DNA of 64,000 nt from Heterobilharzia americana (GCA_944470555.2 OX104127.1:25249661-25313660); one strand, 5' to 3'. Positions 21,483 to 33,050 are shown, numbered from the stretch's first letter. Notes: generated by a model not told the origin, from the sequence alone. Program-made: numbers and translations.

Positions 21483-22143
21483 TTCAGTAGCTTTATGGCG
21501 TTCAGGACTTCCATTTTCGTTGGAGGATTTATGTTCACTTGTAATTCAGCGGCTGCAGGTGGTATTTCTGGACGAAGTGCAGGTGGTGGTGGTGGTCGAT
21601 TCAAGAGCTTCTTGAAGTGGTCGGCCCATCGTTTCCTGTGTTTCTCTTCTTTTGTAATTAAATTTCCTTCTTCATCTTTTATTGGTTTCATCTGTGTTGG
21701 TCTCTTCCCTGATAGCAACCTGGTTATTTGATACAATGTCGTCAGGTCTCTCTTACCTGCAGCCCATTCTGCTTCACTTGCCAGTGTTTCGTAGAAGTGT
21801 ATTTTGTCTTTCCACACACTCTTCTTCACTTCTTTGTCCAGTGTAGTGTTTTATACATTGTACTCAGTTCCTCTTGTCGTTGAGCATCCTTGCACTGGTT
21901 TATCTTCTGCTTCACCATCCTCCTCTCCTGCTCTGTCAGCTTCCTTTCATGTATCCATTGAGATCCATTCCCTGTCCTGTCTTCTTTCTTCTTCCTTCCT
22001 AATACGGCTGTGCAGGTTTCTTTCCACATAGCTTTCAAAGACTTCCAGTGTTCTTCCACACAGGTTTCTTCAGGGATGTTCCTCGATATCTCCCATTTTG
22101 TCTTGATGGCTGGCTGCCGTGAAGATCTCCTTTGTGGTTTCAT
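21248..22143 (-). pseudogene. RTE-beta linker and RT fingers
   Basis: 22,143-21,826 and 21,829-21,248 cover the segment between nuclease and RT (WADHFKKLLNRP) and the first RT motifs (LLKCGKAAGPDGIPPEALR, then WREEKVPDDWKKGYLVKLPK in an overlapping frame). The core PDGIP motif is intact. Two internal stops and a frame shift near 21,400 break it. Confidence 0.85.
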
Positions 22144-22342
22144 CCTTCAGTTTCCGAGTGTTGTACTTGAATTGAGGTCTATCACCAGCTTCCTTGAAGG
22201 CTTTTAACTTGATTTGGAAGGTTCCTTTCACTAGACGACAGTAAGTGGTCTGAACCTACATCTGCTCCTCTTCTTGACCTTGTGTCAAGTAGGCTGACTG
22301 CGTCTCCATTTTCTTGAGATTAAGATAAAGTCGATTTGATTT

Positions 22343-22970
22343 TTAGTGTGTCCCGGTGTCCGGTGAAATCCATGTCGCTTTGTGGATATCTTTGTGCCTG
22401 AACACACTGCCTCCAATCACCAAATCGTTGAATGCACAGAATTCTGCAAACAATTCTCCATTCTCATTCATTTCACCTAGCGCCTCTCGACCCATGGTTA
22501 GTTCTCTTCCCGTATTGTCCCCTCCCAGTTTGGCATTCATGTCGCCCATTAGAATTTTGATATCGCCAACTGACGTCTTGTCCAGTGTTGATTGAAGTTG
22601 TCTGTAGAAATCCTCCTTTTTCTCTTGCTCTGCATTATTTGTAGGTGCATGACATTGTATGATTGTGACCTTCCTTCCTTTTGAGTTGAACCTTGCTGTC
22701 ATGATCCTGGAGGAGATTGGTTCCCACTGCATGAGAGCCTTCGATGCTCTTGAGGACATCATGATAGCCACTCCCTCAGTGTGCTCGTGGTTGGCGTCTG
22801 GGTGACCGGAGTAGATTATTGATTCTCCAGTTGACAGTTTGGAGAGTCCACTCCCATTCCATCTGCTTTCGCAAATCCCAAGCACTTCGATGTTATACCT
22901 TCTCATCTCCTTTGCAATCTGGGCTGCCTAACTGGGTTGCAACATGGTGCGGACATTCCATGTCCCCACG
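22343..22970 (-). pseudogene. RTE-beta endonuclease
   Basis: N-terminus TWNVRTMLQPS is followed by an in-frame TAG at 22,928-22,930, then AAQIAKEMRRYNIEVLGICE, SRWNGSG, IIYSGHPD. The catalytic glutamate sits in GICESRW; the GDMNAKLG box is near 22,535; the expected C-terminal NQIDFI box follows only after a frame shift at about 22,343. Apart from the one stop and this shift the domain reads cleanly. Confidence 0.85.
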
Positions 22971-23234
22971 TTTACTTTCGCTTTCATCGGGAGAGAGAAG
23001 ACACATCGGCCAATTGGCTTCCCGAAGGCTTTCACCAACTGGCGTCATTTCGCCTCTCCAATTCCAGCGGGGTATAAGTTTGTTTTCATTTTTTATATTT
23101 TGTTTGTGCTTTGAAGTTTCTTTAGCGGTTAGATTTGTTTTACGGGGTGTGGTTGCTAGCCCTATGTCCAACCTTCCGTGTTTACCCGGGCTTAGGACCG
23201 GCTAGTAACTAGTAAACTAGTTAACCAGGCGAGG

Positions 23235-23249
23235 TTGATCAAGAAACAT
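23235..23249. repeat. Target-site duplication, right copy
   Basis: Exact second copy of the 15-bp TTGATCAAGAAACAT flanking the RTE-beta insertion. Confidence 0.9.
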
Positions 23250-24534
23250 ATTTCAACATTATTACACTGAGAGTGTTCGGGAAGTACATCAGGGAATCTT
23301 CTTTCTTGTAACCGTGGTCATATCGGGATTGTATGTACATGTCAATACTTATCTCTTTATCTGGCATACTTGTGTGGCGCCAGGACTCAGCGATAATTAT
23401 TACAGGCGGCTTAAATATGAGAGCAATTCCTCTCCACAATGATAGTTTGCTAAGGTTAGATTTTTGGTTTATGAGAACGATGTACAAGAGCAGTAATAAT
23501 ATGAAAGGCTTTCTTATTCACTGAACAGACCAAAATGTATCTCAGTGTTGCTTGGTTGGGTAAGGTCTGGTGTCGTTGCATTATAAAACGTCCCTACACC
23601 TGGCTCGCTCGTAGTTTTAGAGTTGCTAGGGTATCCTAGTGGTAAATCGACCCCATGGCAGCTGAAATGGCATCACCTTTATTAGGAGAGAGCGGAGTGG
23701 TGCTTTTGATTAGGGTGTTCAGTGTGCACGTACACACACATATACACATACACAGTTAGACTCAGTGCAACGGTAATCTCTAGCGTGTGCATCTGTTCCA
23801 CTGAGGGTAGTAGTCTTACCTCTGCACGCGGTGTGTGTAGGGCTGGTGATGTCGCTTAGAGGATTTAGTGGCAGTGTTGAGTTTTCGCATCCGTTGACTC
23901 CAGTCAGGTGGTTGGCATCTGGATTCCATGTGTATGGTTGACTATATCTTTTCTGTTGGTCCGAGGACACTAAGATTAGCGGTTCAGAGTAGGGGGCTTC
24001 GACATCCCCATCGGTTGTTTGGCCAAAGCTGAAGATGATAAGGACGTAATGAATAAAAAGTCACCGCGTTTTTGCGGTCCGTGCAAACTTCCTTTCTGTG
24101 TTGTATTCATTACCAGTGACTACCCTCTGTCACAAGTCACACCGAACATAACTGGTGCCATGTTAAGTTGAGGGCTATTTTCTAGCAAGCTAGTGCACGC
24201 GGGCTGCCAAAGTCTTTCCTCGCAGTGTACCCTGCTGAAGTTCCATTATAGGTGGCTTGGTGTTGGCTGAGCTCATCAGTAAACGGCAGGGTTAGGTTGT
24301 TATGACGCCTATTTGTGTCCTGGTTACTAATGGGACGCGGCCCAGTATATTGAGGCTTCTTTGTGGAGCTACTGTTCGTACTTCTGTCAGTTCTAGGAGG
24401 GGTTCTGTGGTCGTTTCGGATTACTGCATGCTTTCCGCGTCTGTCCTTACGTGTTGGGTTCCGTGGGTGCACTGGTTTATCGATTGCATGCTGAGCGGCC
24501 GACATTCTACGACATTCTAACTCCCCCATTACGT
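23250..24534 (-). pseudogene. CR1-X ORF1 end and endonuclease start
   Basis: In minus reading order: a basic, Arg/Asn/Thr-rich open stretch (24,529-24,182; DKPVHPRNPTRKDRRGKHAV) resembles the C-terminus of a CR1 ORF1 protein. It is followed by an unassigned stretch (23,970-23,719), then the start of a CR1 endonuclease (23,487-23,250; INQKSNLSKLSLWRGIA, VIIIAESWRHTS with the catalytic glutamate, IQSRYDHG). The endonuclease is interrupted by RTE-beta and resumes at 19,937. The ORF1 assignment rests on composition and position only. Confidence 0.55.
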
Positions 24535-24596
24535 CCCCGAAATTAAATTCGACCCCATTTTCCTCACCACTACAGTTCCAACTAACCTGCGAGAAA

Positions 24597-25500
24597 ATGC
24601 TTTCCGAAAACAGGTTTAGGTACTATTGCTTATCCAGTTCTTTAACCTTCTGCCTGATTAACGCCCGTTCCATACGCAACAAAATAAGTGAGACCACTAT
24701 GATGTCGATTATGTCTAACCCCTGCCTAATATTTATCACTGAAGCTTGGTGTACTCCAGAGGCTCCTGACAGTGATGTCTCTGTCGACAATTATACTCTG
24801 TTTAGGAGAGATAGATATAATGGTAGAGGTGGTGGTTGCATGATTTATATCAGGTCCGACATTGCTGCGACAAATTGCATAACTTTAGAACTCAATTCGC
24901 TCAGTGACTCAGTGTGGGTTGTGGCGAAGTTTCCAAATGCTATGACTATCCTCTTAGGGTGTATCTACCGTCCTCCTTGCTCTACTGTAGATTGTGACGA
25001 CAGGCCTGCAGAAGTGTTCACCCACGTAACAACACTGCCCTACTCCGTGAAACTTATATGCGGTGACTTTAATATGCCTGACATCAAGTGGCAGACACTT
25101 ACCTCTCCTAGGCGGTTTGATAATTTTATTATTGTGTTGGATTCTGGAGGATGGCGCCAACATGTAATGCAACCAACTAGACATAATAGCGTACTCGGCC
25201 CCGTCTTCACCGATGGATTATTGCCCTTCACTTTTCGGGTATGTCCAGAATTCCCGGGCAGCGATCACAGAGTAGTGTTTGGTGACTTCCGGCTATCTCC
25301 CAGAAATACGTTGGCCCCAGGTCAAAAAAACCACAGTTAGACGATATAAAAATATCATCTGGGAAGAGATACAATACATGTTGCGATGCTTGGACTGCGG
25401 TTCTTATTTCACCAGTTACCTAACCCATGAACTAAGTGACATCTTCTACAGTTCCATGAATGCAATTCACAATCACATTGCCCGGAGGTATCAGTATTAA
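24597..25500 (+). pseudogene. CR1-Z endonuclease (plus copy, block 1)
   Basis: APE-type endonuclease reading cleanly for 247 codons: LINARSIRNKISE (first catalytic Asn), LIFITEAWCTPE (catalytic Glu), GCIYRPPCST, ICGDFNMPDIKW (catalytic Asp/Asn), EFPGSDHRVVFGDF (catalytic Asp-His). All expected active-site boxes are visible. A frame shift in the A7 run at about 25,325 breaks it from the linker (IIWEEIQYMLRCLDCGSYF, 25,340-25,500); a further shift near 25,480 separates the linker from the RT. Confidence 0.88.
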
Positions 25501-25514
25501 TTAGAAAGCCGAAA

Positions 25515-27478
25515 GTGAATTTCATCCCTGAAAAAGTACGTATCAGCATGCGCAGACATGCCAGAAATTTCTATCGATCTAATGACTTCTCATCCCTTGT
25601 CTCATTAAAAATTGTCCATGAGAACTTCAAATCAAATAAGTTACTGAAAGCAATCAAGCAAGAAACCAGCTGCAACGCACAAACTGGCAGTGTTCAATCA
25701 TTAGTGAGAATTCTAAAATCCCATGCAAACTTATCTAGAGTTATTCCCAGCAGTCTGATCATCGATGGGGACATTCTTTATGATGGCCCAAGAAAGATCT
25801 GCGAGCTGTTTAGTAAACATTATGCAAGCTGCTTCACGCACAAAGATAGTGTACTAAACACACAAATGCCCATTCCACCACACCACTCGCTAAGTAATGT
25901 TTCCTTTACACAGAGAAAGATAGGTGATGCGGTTGCTTCACTAAAGGACTCATATTCTGCCGGACCCGATGGGATCCCGTCTGTTCTCCTTAAGAGGGGT
26001 GGTGAAGACACACCATTGTTCCTCATGGAGCTATTCTCAATATCCCTTACTGAGGCACGCTACCCTGACCGCTGGAAGCTGTCATGTATATCTCCCACAT
26101 ATAAATCTGGGCCGACGTCAGAATTCAGAATTATCGTCCCATAAATGTTACACCTGTAGTCTCTCGTATCATGGAGAAGGTCGTTGCGCAAGAAATCAAT
26201 GACTACGTGGCTGCGCATCAGCTTCTTTCCCCTATGCAGCATGGTTTCTTAAAAGGTCGTTCATGTAGTACTTGCTCACTGGATTATTTTGAGGAGGTCA
26301 CCTGCAGACGAGATGAAGGTCTTTTCGTAACTGCTCTATTTTTTGACTTCAAAAAAGCATTTGATAAAGTGCCTCATAATCGGTCAATTCTTAAGCTTCA
26401 ATCATTTGGAATTAGTGACCCTCTATTATCGAGGGTAAGCTCATTCCCAGATAGCGTATCCAAATAGTAAAGTTCAGTCACACCTATTCCTCCCCACAGC
26501 CTATTTTGAGTGGTGTCACTCAAGGTAGAGTGTTGGGGCCCTTACTCCTCCTCCTTTACGTAAATAATATTTCTAAAGTGATAAAATGTGGTCAACCCTA
26601 CCTGTTTGCTGACGACTTAAAAATTGTGTATAGCTTTCCCCACTCATCACTAAGTGAGGGTTTTAATAGAATCCAGGAAGACCTGACGAATTTGTTCGCT
26701 TGGAGTGAAACATGGCAACTTCCGCTCAACTCTAAAAAATGCGGAACTTTCTGTTTCAATAACTCTTATCCAAACGTCAGTTTACACCTTGGCAATTCTA
26801 TGCTGCAATCTTGTAACTCAGTATGTGACATGGGTATTAGGTATTCTCGAAAGTTAACGTTTACGGAATGGGCTCAGTCACTTGCCTCCAAGTGTAGGCG
26901 CTCAGTTGGCCTTTGCTTAAACACGTACATACCAATGAGACCAGACTGCTTTTATTCGAAGTAATGATCCGCCCAGTACTTGAATATGGCAAATCATCTT
27001 CAGCAATATGTATGCTTCGGATAGGATACTAATTGAGAATGTTCAAAGAAAGTTTACCCGCTACGTACTGGGCCGTCACGAAGAACTTCATCATGCGGGA
27101 AGGTGTAAGAAATTAAAAATTGACCCACTTTGGCTAAGACGCCTTAAGCTTAACCTTAGCCTATTTTTCCGCCTTTTGCATGGCATTACTCATGCCTGTC
27201 GCACTTTTTCTTCTAAGCCTATGCCCTCATACAGTCTACGCGATCGTGAAAGCACTGTACCTGTAGAGAAGCACCGCCCTAAACTTAGGTTACGATCCTT
27301 TACGATACAATACAGCAAGTTATGGAATAAGCTTCCACATTTTATTCGCTCTTGCATGTCTGCATTTCATTTTCGACGTCTACCCAACGAATTCTCTCTT
27401 TTCACGGATATCTATAGATTTCTTGACATTCATATTATATCCACAAATACGAAGCATAATGGAGCAATCGGCACATAA
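25515..27478 (+). pseudogene. CR1-Z reverse transcriptase (plus copy, block 1)
   Basis: RT with all catalytic motifs: SYSAGPDGIPSVLL, HGFLKGRSCST, motif A FFDFKKAFDKVPHN, motif B SGVTQGRVLGPLL, motif C YLFADDLKIVYSF, thumb CDMGIRYSRKLTF and the C-terminus ending near 27,478. It is split into four frames by single-base losses near 26,122, 26,446, 26,910 and 26,991, each absent from the minus-strand copy. Most lie in short homopolymers, so consensus error is possible, although the second block carries the same four. Confidence 0.88.
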
Positions 27479-27940
27479 CAATGATCAAGCCATTGCGTCT
27501 ACTGTGAACGTACTCAGACCTCTAAATGTAAGAAACGGCTTTATTAAAGCCCCGAAGTTCGTTTAATGCAGATGGCCTCACGATTGCATACACGGGTATG
27601 AATACCGGCTCCTCTCCGGATAATGAACTTAAAGAATACTGTTCATTACTGGAAGCCATTACCGCACACCCCCCCTCCCAATAAAACGACTTAATAACCC
27701 TATAATGGAAGGACTATGTAGTTGACTTAACATATATACACGAAAATGTACATCAAGTCCGAATAAATACAAAAAAGGATAGGGACCTTTCTCTTCTCCA
27801 AATTTGATAGCGTAGTAGTTTCTCTTTCCATATCTGCTCGTGCCTCTCCTTTCTTTCCCCATTTGCAGAAACAGCTGCAAGTCGACATTCGATGTTCAAA
27901 TTCAGTCTGAACGTGATTACTTTATGGGAATAACACCTGC

Positions 27941-28150
27941 TCATTGACGCCAATAATTATTGGAATACTCCCACTCTTCCGCAAATTCTGGACCATCTTC
28001 GAGATTAACTCGCCTACTCGTCATGATTTTTCTTGCGACGAACCGTCTGACCATCCCCAACAGTATTAGTAGCAGAGGCATTCTGAACAGAGACCAATAT
28101 ACACATCGGCTCAGGAGGTCACTTATCTGCAATGGCTTCACACTAGACAT
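27941..28150 (-). CDS. Hypothetical 69-residue ORF antisense to the CR1-Z 3' region
   Basis: Complete frame from ATG to TGA. It has a short polar N-terminus, a hydrophobic stretch (CVYWSLFRMPLLLILLGMV) that could be one membrane segment, then a basic patch (RRFVARK) and an acidic/aromatic tail (EEWEYSNNYWRQ). The composition looks protein-like, but no family is recognised. It is open in all four copies (35,891-36,100, 50,075-50,284, 58,025-58,234); the copies are too recent for that to prove selection. It could be a captured host exon or chance. Confidence 0.35.
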   Translation of the reverse strand: MSSVKPLQISDLLSRCVYWSLFRMPLLLILLGMVRRFVARKIMTSRRVNLEDGPEFAEEWEYSNNYWRQ

Positions 28151-29045
28151 TTTCTAGTACTCTGTACCAAGAGACCTTTTCATATGAAACTTACTATGCA
28201 TCAAATACACTTCTCGAATGTTGCCGCCTATGCTAATACAAAAGATACCCGAAGTCTGTGCATAAATACTGCCACTTGGACTATTGACTATTTCAACATC
28301 TGTTTCCATCCAACACAACAAGTATTCGCAGCAGAATCAATCTATATTACCTTCAAACGTAACATGATGACCTGGATATGCATTGATATAGCCATACACG
28401 TTGGTTATATGACTGTGGATACTTTATTGTTGCTCCAGATTGTATAATGGGTCCTTGTGGTCAGCAAACTAAAAACTGAAGATCACTCTAAGTAATAAAC
28501 TATTATATTACTAATCAGCAAACTATGCGAATGGACTAACAACGTCGGTTGGTTATAACGCAAACCTTGAACAATGCGCGCTTTTGATATTGATAATGGA
28601 ACCTATCTGTGTGATGGGAGATGGCAATCCATATCCGTCTCATGAATTTCAGCAACTTTCAATAAGGTTGTGCACAATAATGACTTGATGCGTAAATTAT
28701 TTAATACTAGATACTTTCAAAGGTTATGAATTTGACGGTGCTTGTAAACTGGCATCCCTCACGTTAAGCCTGTTAAATGAAGGCGACATTTACTATTATC
28801 TAAACTTCAATACCATATGTACGCAGTAAAGTAATATTTCCTCGTTCATTTCATAACTAGCAGGACCTTTTGCAGTTTTTTTAAAATTTTTTTAAATTGA
28901 GTTTAATGACATTTCATCAGTACCACTCAGGGCTCAAATCTTGTAGACATTTTGAGATGTATCAACGTGATGAAGCCTGTAAACTGGCTTCTCTTATGTT
29001 AAAATCCTTTTTGTTTAACAGGAGAATAAAACATTTATTTATTTA

Positions 29046-29571
29046 CTTAACTGCCCTTGCTATGGCTTTCATGATGTCCCCTCTTTTATAGCGTATTTAA
29101 AATTATAAATTTTGTGCAGTCATGTGTAGAATTACTGTTTTTGATTACCGTGTTGGCTGGCGTAAAATGTGCCGTTAATTTGAGGTGGTAACTTATGGAA
29201 GTCTCCTCGACACTTTGTATGAAAGGTCAGTGTCAGTGTGGTGGCTATCTTAATATACACTGAGAGAGCCAAGTATACGAAGTGTCGTGAAGGAGACTGT
29301 TGATGTATTCGATAAGCCGTAAACGTCACCAGATGATGAAAAGTCAGATAGTGACCGACAAAATTCAGGGGTGGATTTGGAGGCCTTCACGCTAGCTGGA
29401 AGTCTGCCCCAAAACTGAGAGAATCCGACGGCGGAGAAGATTGCGCGCCAGCAAAACTTGAACGACTTCATTTTGATGCTATGGGCGTGGTTACGCAGAT
29501 GACAGTAACTGTCGTTTTCGAGCTGTGTTCGAACATGCGCGGGTTGAAAACATTCAGCAAGGGTAGAATTA
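29046..29571 (-). pseudogene. Diverged Y-like CR1 3' fragment
   Basis: 29,471-29,250 (minus) reads FSQFWGRLPASVKASKSTPE, the RT C-terminal tail related to FAQVWNRPPTEVKASKPAFE of CR1-Y. The downstream UTR matches the CR1-Y UTR with many differences (shared CCTTGCTATGGC and ACACTTTGTATGAA-type strings). Near 29,530-29,571 the similarity passes into the inner end of arm A'. Confidence 0.65.
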
Positions 29572-29656
29572 AACTGAACCTCATATTTTGCCGTAGGTTA
29601 CTTCATCAGCACTTGCACTATACTGGTCCCCAAATCAAGCTAATTATAACGTCTAC

Positions 29657-31570
29657 GTGCAATGTGCGTGGCCCCCAGAAATTAGGTGGGATTCACTCGA
29701 TGTTCCAGCTAGGTATGACAGCATTTTCCATTCACCGGCTATTTTTGGATGCAAGCAAATTGTTTATACGCTCACAAGAGTTGACAATGTATTGAACTCA
29801 ATATTTTGCCACAACCTAGTTACTACTTTGACAAATACAGGGTCCCAGTTCCCAGGAAGTGATCACAAAACGGTATTATGCGCACTACCACTTCCTGTAA
29901 CTGATACATCAGCTGGTACTCCCACTCCACATCAAATGGCATATGGAGATTGTGGTAGGACGGATTGGCAGCGGATGTGTCCAATGATTAGGTGCATCGA
30001 GTATGGATCATACTTCACCACGGCAGACCTCAAATTACCCATTGATATGCTTTACTACAACTCTAAAACTTATCTCGATACCATTGTTCCATTAAAAGAT
30101 CTCAAAAGATGCCACCAAACAACAAGCCATATGTACCTCCCAATGCTCGTCAAAAGTCAAGCAAACTCCCGACAAGATACTGTGGACATCACGACTCTGA
30201 TGCACTTCGGTTGATTCTTGGTATTCTTAACCCTATCTCGCGTAACTATGATTTGCTTTCGAAGAATGAGGAGAGCAGTGCGCTAGCTAGCTCATCTAGA
30301 GTATATACTCTATCAGCACTTCTTGAGAGGCGGCAGATATAACATTCCTCTTCTTATCCATGACACCAAGGGTCATAATAATCCAGTAGGTATGTGTGAA
30401 ATGTTAAGTGACATATTTGGAACTTACAAATTTTCGTGTGATACTGATACGGTGTGCACTTTTAAAAGCTATTCTTCTCCTCCACTAACGACAATAGATG
30501 CGGTTGAATTCACACATGCCAATGTTCATCAAGCCGTTAGGACACTAAAATGCTCCAGCAGCGCTGACACAGAAGAAGTATCACCATATTTCTTTAGATA
30601 TGGTGGCCCTGGTATTCTGTCATTACTACTTAGAATGTTTTCCCTGTCCTTTGGATCTTTCACATACTCTGATATCTGAAAAACATCATCTATCCTCCCC
30701 GGATATAAATCCGGTTCAAAAACACTGGCCAGTAACTACAGACCATTAAATATTACACCCGTAGTTTCCAGAAATATGGGGAAAGTTATTAAGGAGAGCT
30801 TTCTTCAGCACATGCTTAGCGGCAGCGTCATTACGTCTAGCCGACATGGGTTCCCAAAATAGAGGTCCTGTATAAATTGCCATCCTGACTTCTTCAACTT
30901 CATAACCACTTGGCGCAACTGGCACCAATTAGTCCTTGTGCTCCATCTAGATATTTCAAAGGCGTTTGATACAGTTGATCACTTGCTGTCAATAAGTAAG
31001 CTGATGTCTATGGGGGTTGACTATCTACTATTGAGATGGATCGAGTATTCTCTCAGTCATCGCACTCAAATGGTGAAGATAGGTTCACACACTCCAAAAC
31101 CTAGGCCGGTCACCCCCCGGCGTAGTGCAATGCAGTGTATTAGGTCTTCTTCCCTTCTCAATGACATCTGCGGCTGCTTTACACACGGTAAACCATTCTT
31201 GCCAGCTGATGACATAACAGTTGCATACACGTTCACCCATAATGACTCACCTTACTTCCAAACATCAGTGCAAAGCGAGCTTGATATAATATCCCCATGG
31301 TCTAGTCCTCCTCCCGTTCTATCCTGTTTGTGTGCAAATTTCTTCACCATCAAATTCGCTCAGGTGTGGAACAGGCCTCCTACTGAAGTGAAGGCCTCCA
31401 AACCAGCCTTTGAATCTAGTCAGTTGCTGGTTAACTTTTATCATCTGGGAACTTTTCTGGCACACTGGGCACACCAACACTACCCCTCGAAACACTTCGC
31501 AAACTGGCCCCCTTTAGTGTATAATGAGACATCCACCACACATGCTCTGGCCCTTCATACAAAACGTTGA
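29657..31570 (+). pseudogene. CR1-Y endonuclease-RT, arm A' copy (internally deleted)
   Basis: Same order as the arm A copy but on the plus strand: endonuclease C-terminal part (29,657-30,214), linker (30,109-30,342), fingers (30,323-30,679), motifs A to C (30,938-31,305). The 556-bp deletion then joins motif-C downstream sequence in frame to the C-terminal tail (PVLSCLCANFFTIKFAQVW), producing a 210-codon open frame at 30,938-31,570. Nothing suggests that the fusion is functional; it lacks the thumb. Confidence 0.8.
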
Positions 31571-32392
31571 GGACACCCTCGCAAGTTATCACCTCAGACT
31601 GACGGCACGTTCTGCCCTACCTGATATAGGAAGGATGAACAGAAGTTCTACACCACACGATAGAGAAAGCGCATACAATGAATGCCATAGCAAAGGAAGT
31701 TAAATGAGGAGAAACATGAAGACAGGAAACACTCCTTGTGGGATTCTCGCTTCTTTCTCTGCCCGCTTCGTTTATGTTCTTTTCTAGTCATGGAAAAGAG
31801 ATTCAATTCCAGATTTTGACTCATTCATCACAGAGAACTAATTATTTAAGGAACAGACCTTACATGAAACTAGCCTTCACTGAGGGTAGCAGGCGTTGCT
31901 ATCTTCACGACCTCTAACTACACGAAAGAGAAATGAAGAACGCTCTTTGAACTACAACTCTTTATTTATTGAAACCTAGAGTTTATTCGGTTTGGAGGTG
32001 ACCAGGGAAGTCCAACACCTACCAACCACAAGGCTGCCACAACCGTGAAAACGGCGAACAAGATGTCCCGGAAGTCCACTTGACTCATTCAGACAAGTCA
32101 TTGCTTCTGAATGCTGGAGTCGGGAGATGGAGATATAATAAAAATAATATATTTGTCTCTCAGTCGTAATATCTAGCAAGATCTTGAATATCCGATGTGG
32201 AATGGCATCAACATACATGAATTATGCACTTCTAGAATCATCAATGTCGTAAAATGAAGAAACTTCTCGTGCATGCATTCGCTCATAAACTTTTCATCAC
32301 CATCCAAGCAAAAGTACAAAGTGTCACAGCGGAGGTATTAGCTTCAAGACTAACTTTTCTCCGGGCAATGCTTTTAATGTCGAGATACGAAC

Positions 32393-32532
32393 CTGGTGTT
32401 TTTGCTGATGCGGTGACAATGCTTCCACTCGTCCAGCTTGTAAATTTCTGTATACTTATTCATCTGGGATGTTCCACCACATAAGAATGTAGCACTGTCT
32501 TCTAGTGACAAATAGGTGGGGTTTGAGATTAC
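32393..32532 (-). CDS. Putative Kelch-like exon, arm A' copy
   Basis: Reverse-oriented copy of 15,828-15,967 with the same open frame and splice signals. Confidence 0.35.
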
Positions 32533-33050
32533 CTGCCATGAAGATACGTGTAATTTACACGGTAACTTATTCATGCCTGTGAAAATGGCGTGTGCATTTA
32601 CATTCAGAAATAAATATTATTAAGACGGACAAACTAGACACCGGTTCCAATTACCCTAACGACGCCTCAGAAGCATGTGGCGTACTGCGTTTGTGCGGAG
32701 ATAACTAGGTGCCCTCACCCCACAGCTCTTTCTGAGGTTCTACCTAACTCACGTACGGCCCCACCTGGAGGTCCAAAACGTCTTCGCTCCCCATAACTGA
32801 AAAGGAGCACGAAACTACCGGAGAAATTTCGGAGGCGAGCCACAAAAGGGGCTGTTGGGGTGCAACAAGAACCATATGAGGATCCAATTAAAGATCTAGG
32901 CCTACACCTTCGTAGCTACCGAAGGTTACGAGGTGGCCTGACAATGGCTTACAGAGTACTGGGCAACCCAGGCCACCCGAAGGGAGGGTCACTGCCGAGT
33001 GGCCACTATGGTGATCCCCGTGGAAACCGTAGGAGAATTGTCCATCAGAG

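Larger units (their letters stand above)
19953..23234 (-). mobile_element. Full-length RTE-clade retrotransposon (RTE-beta), block 1
   Basis: A 3,282-bp minus-strand insertion bounded by an exact 15-bp target-site duplication, with a TAATAA-type simple 3' tail (19,953-19,972) as is usual for RTE elements. It carries one endonuclease-RT coding region from about 22,970 to 19,970 and about 260 bp of 5' leader. Similarity is to schistosome RTE families such as Perere-3/SR3 (from memory of the family motifs). It lies within CR1-X, so it is younger than CR1-X and older than the tandem duplication, which copied it to 42,091-45,369. Confidence 0.92.
24535..28455. repeat. Inverted arm B (left), block 1
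   Basis: Reverse complement of 35,586-39,510 (paired positions sum to 64,041-64,045). Differences are few. Four are one-base losses in this arm (near 26,122; in CCC at 26,446; in CC at 26,910; in AAA at 26,991), and there are a handful of substitutions. Beyond 28,455 the two sides stay homologous but are clearly more diverged. Confidence 0.92.
24535..29045 (+). mobile_element. CR1-Z, plus-strand copy, block 1
   Basis: CR1-like element starting just before the endonuclease (ORF1 and the 5' UTR are missing) and ending in a 3' UTR with AATAAAACATTTATTTATTTA at 29,024-29,045. Compared with the minus-strand copy it has an additional segment of about 410 bp at 28,456-28,863 and a diverged last 180 bp. 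It is inserted antisense among CR1-X and Y-like debris. Confidence 0.85.
29572..33050. repeat. Inverted arm A' , block 1
   Basis: Reverse complement of 15,310-19,345 but about 557 bp shorter. The missing part removes the CR1-Y thumb; the join lies at 31,311-31,313 with about one untemplated base. Repeated in block 2 as 51,706-55,184. Confidence 0.9.

Noticed and set aside
24049..24174. 41-codon plus-strand frame with a CGPCKLPFC motif as a zinc-finger ORF1 start
   Set aside because: Too short, with only three cysteines in a possible finger and no continuation; it lies opposite CR1-X and may be chance.
24255..24275. Hammerhead ribozyme core (CTGATGAG on the minus strand)
   Set aside because: No matching stem II with CGAAA and no conserved cleavage triplet nearby.
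30746..30928. Plus- and minus-strand ORFs of 60-130 codons opposite the RT genes as separate proteins
   Set aside because: They are antisense open frames to recognisable retroelement coding regions and show no independent protein features.
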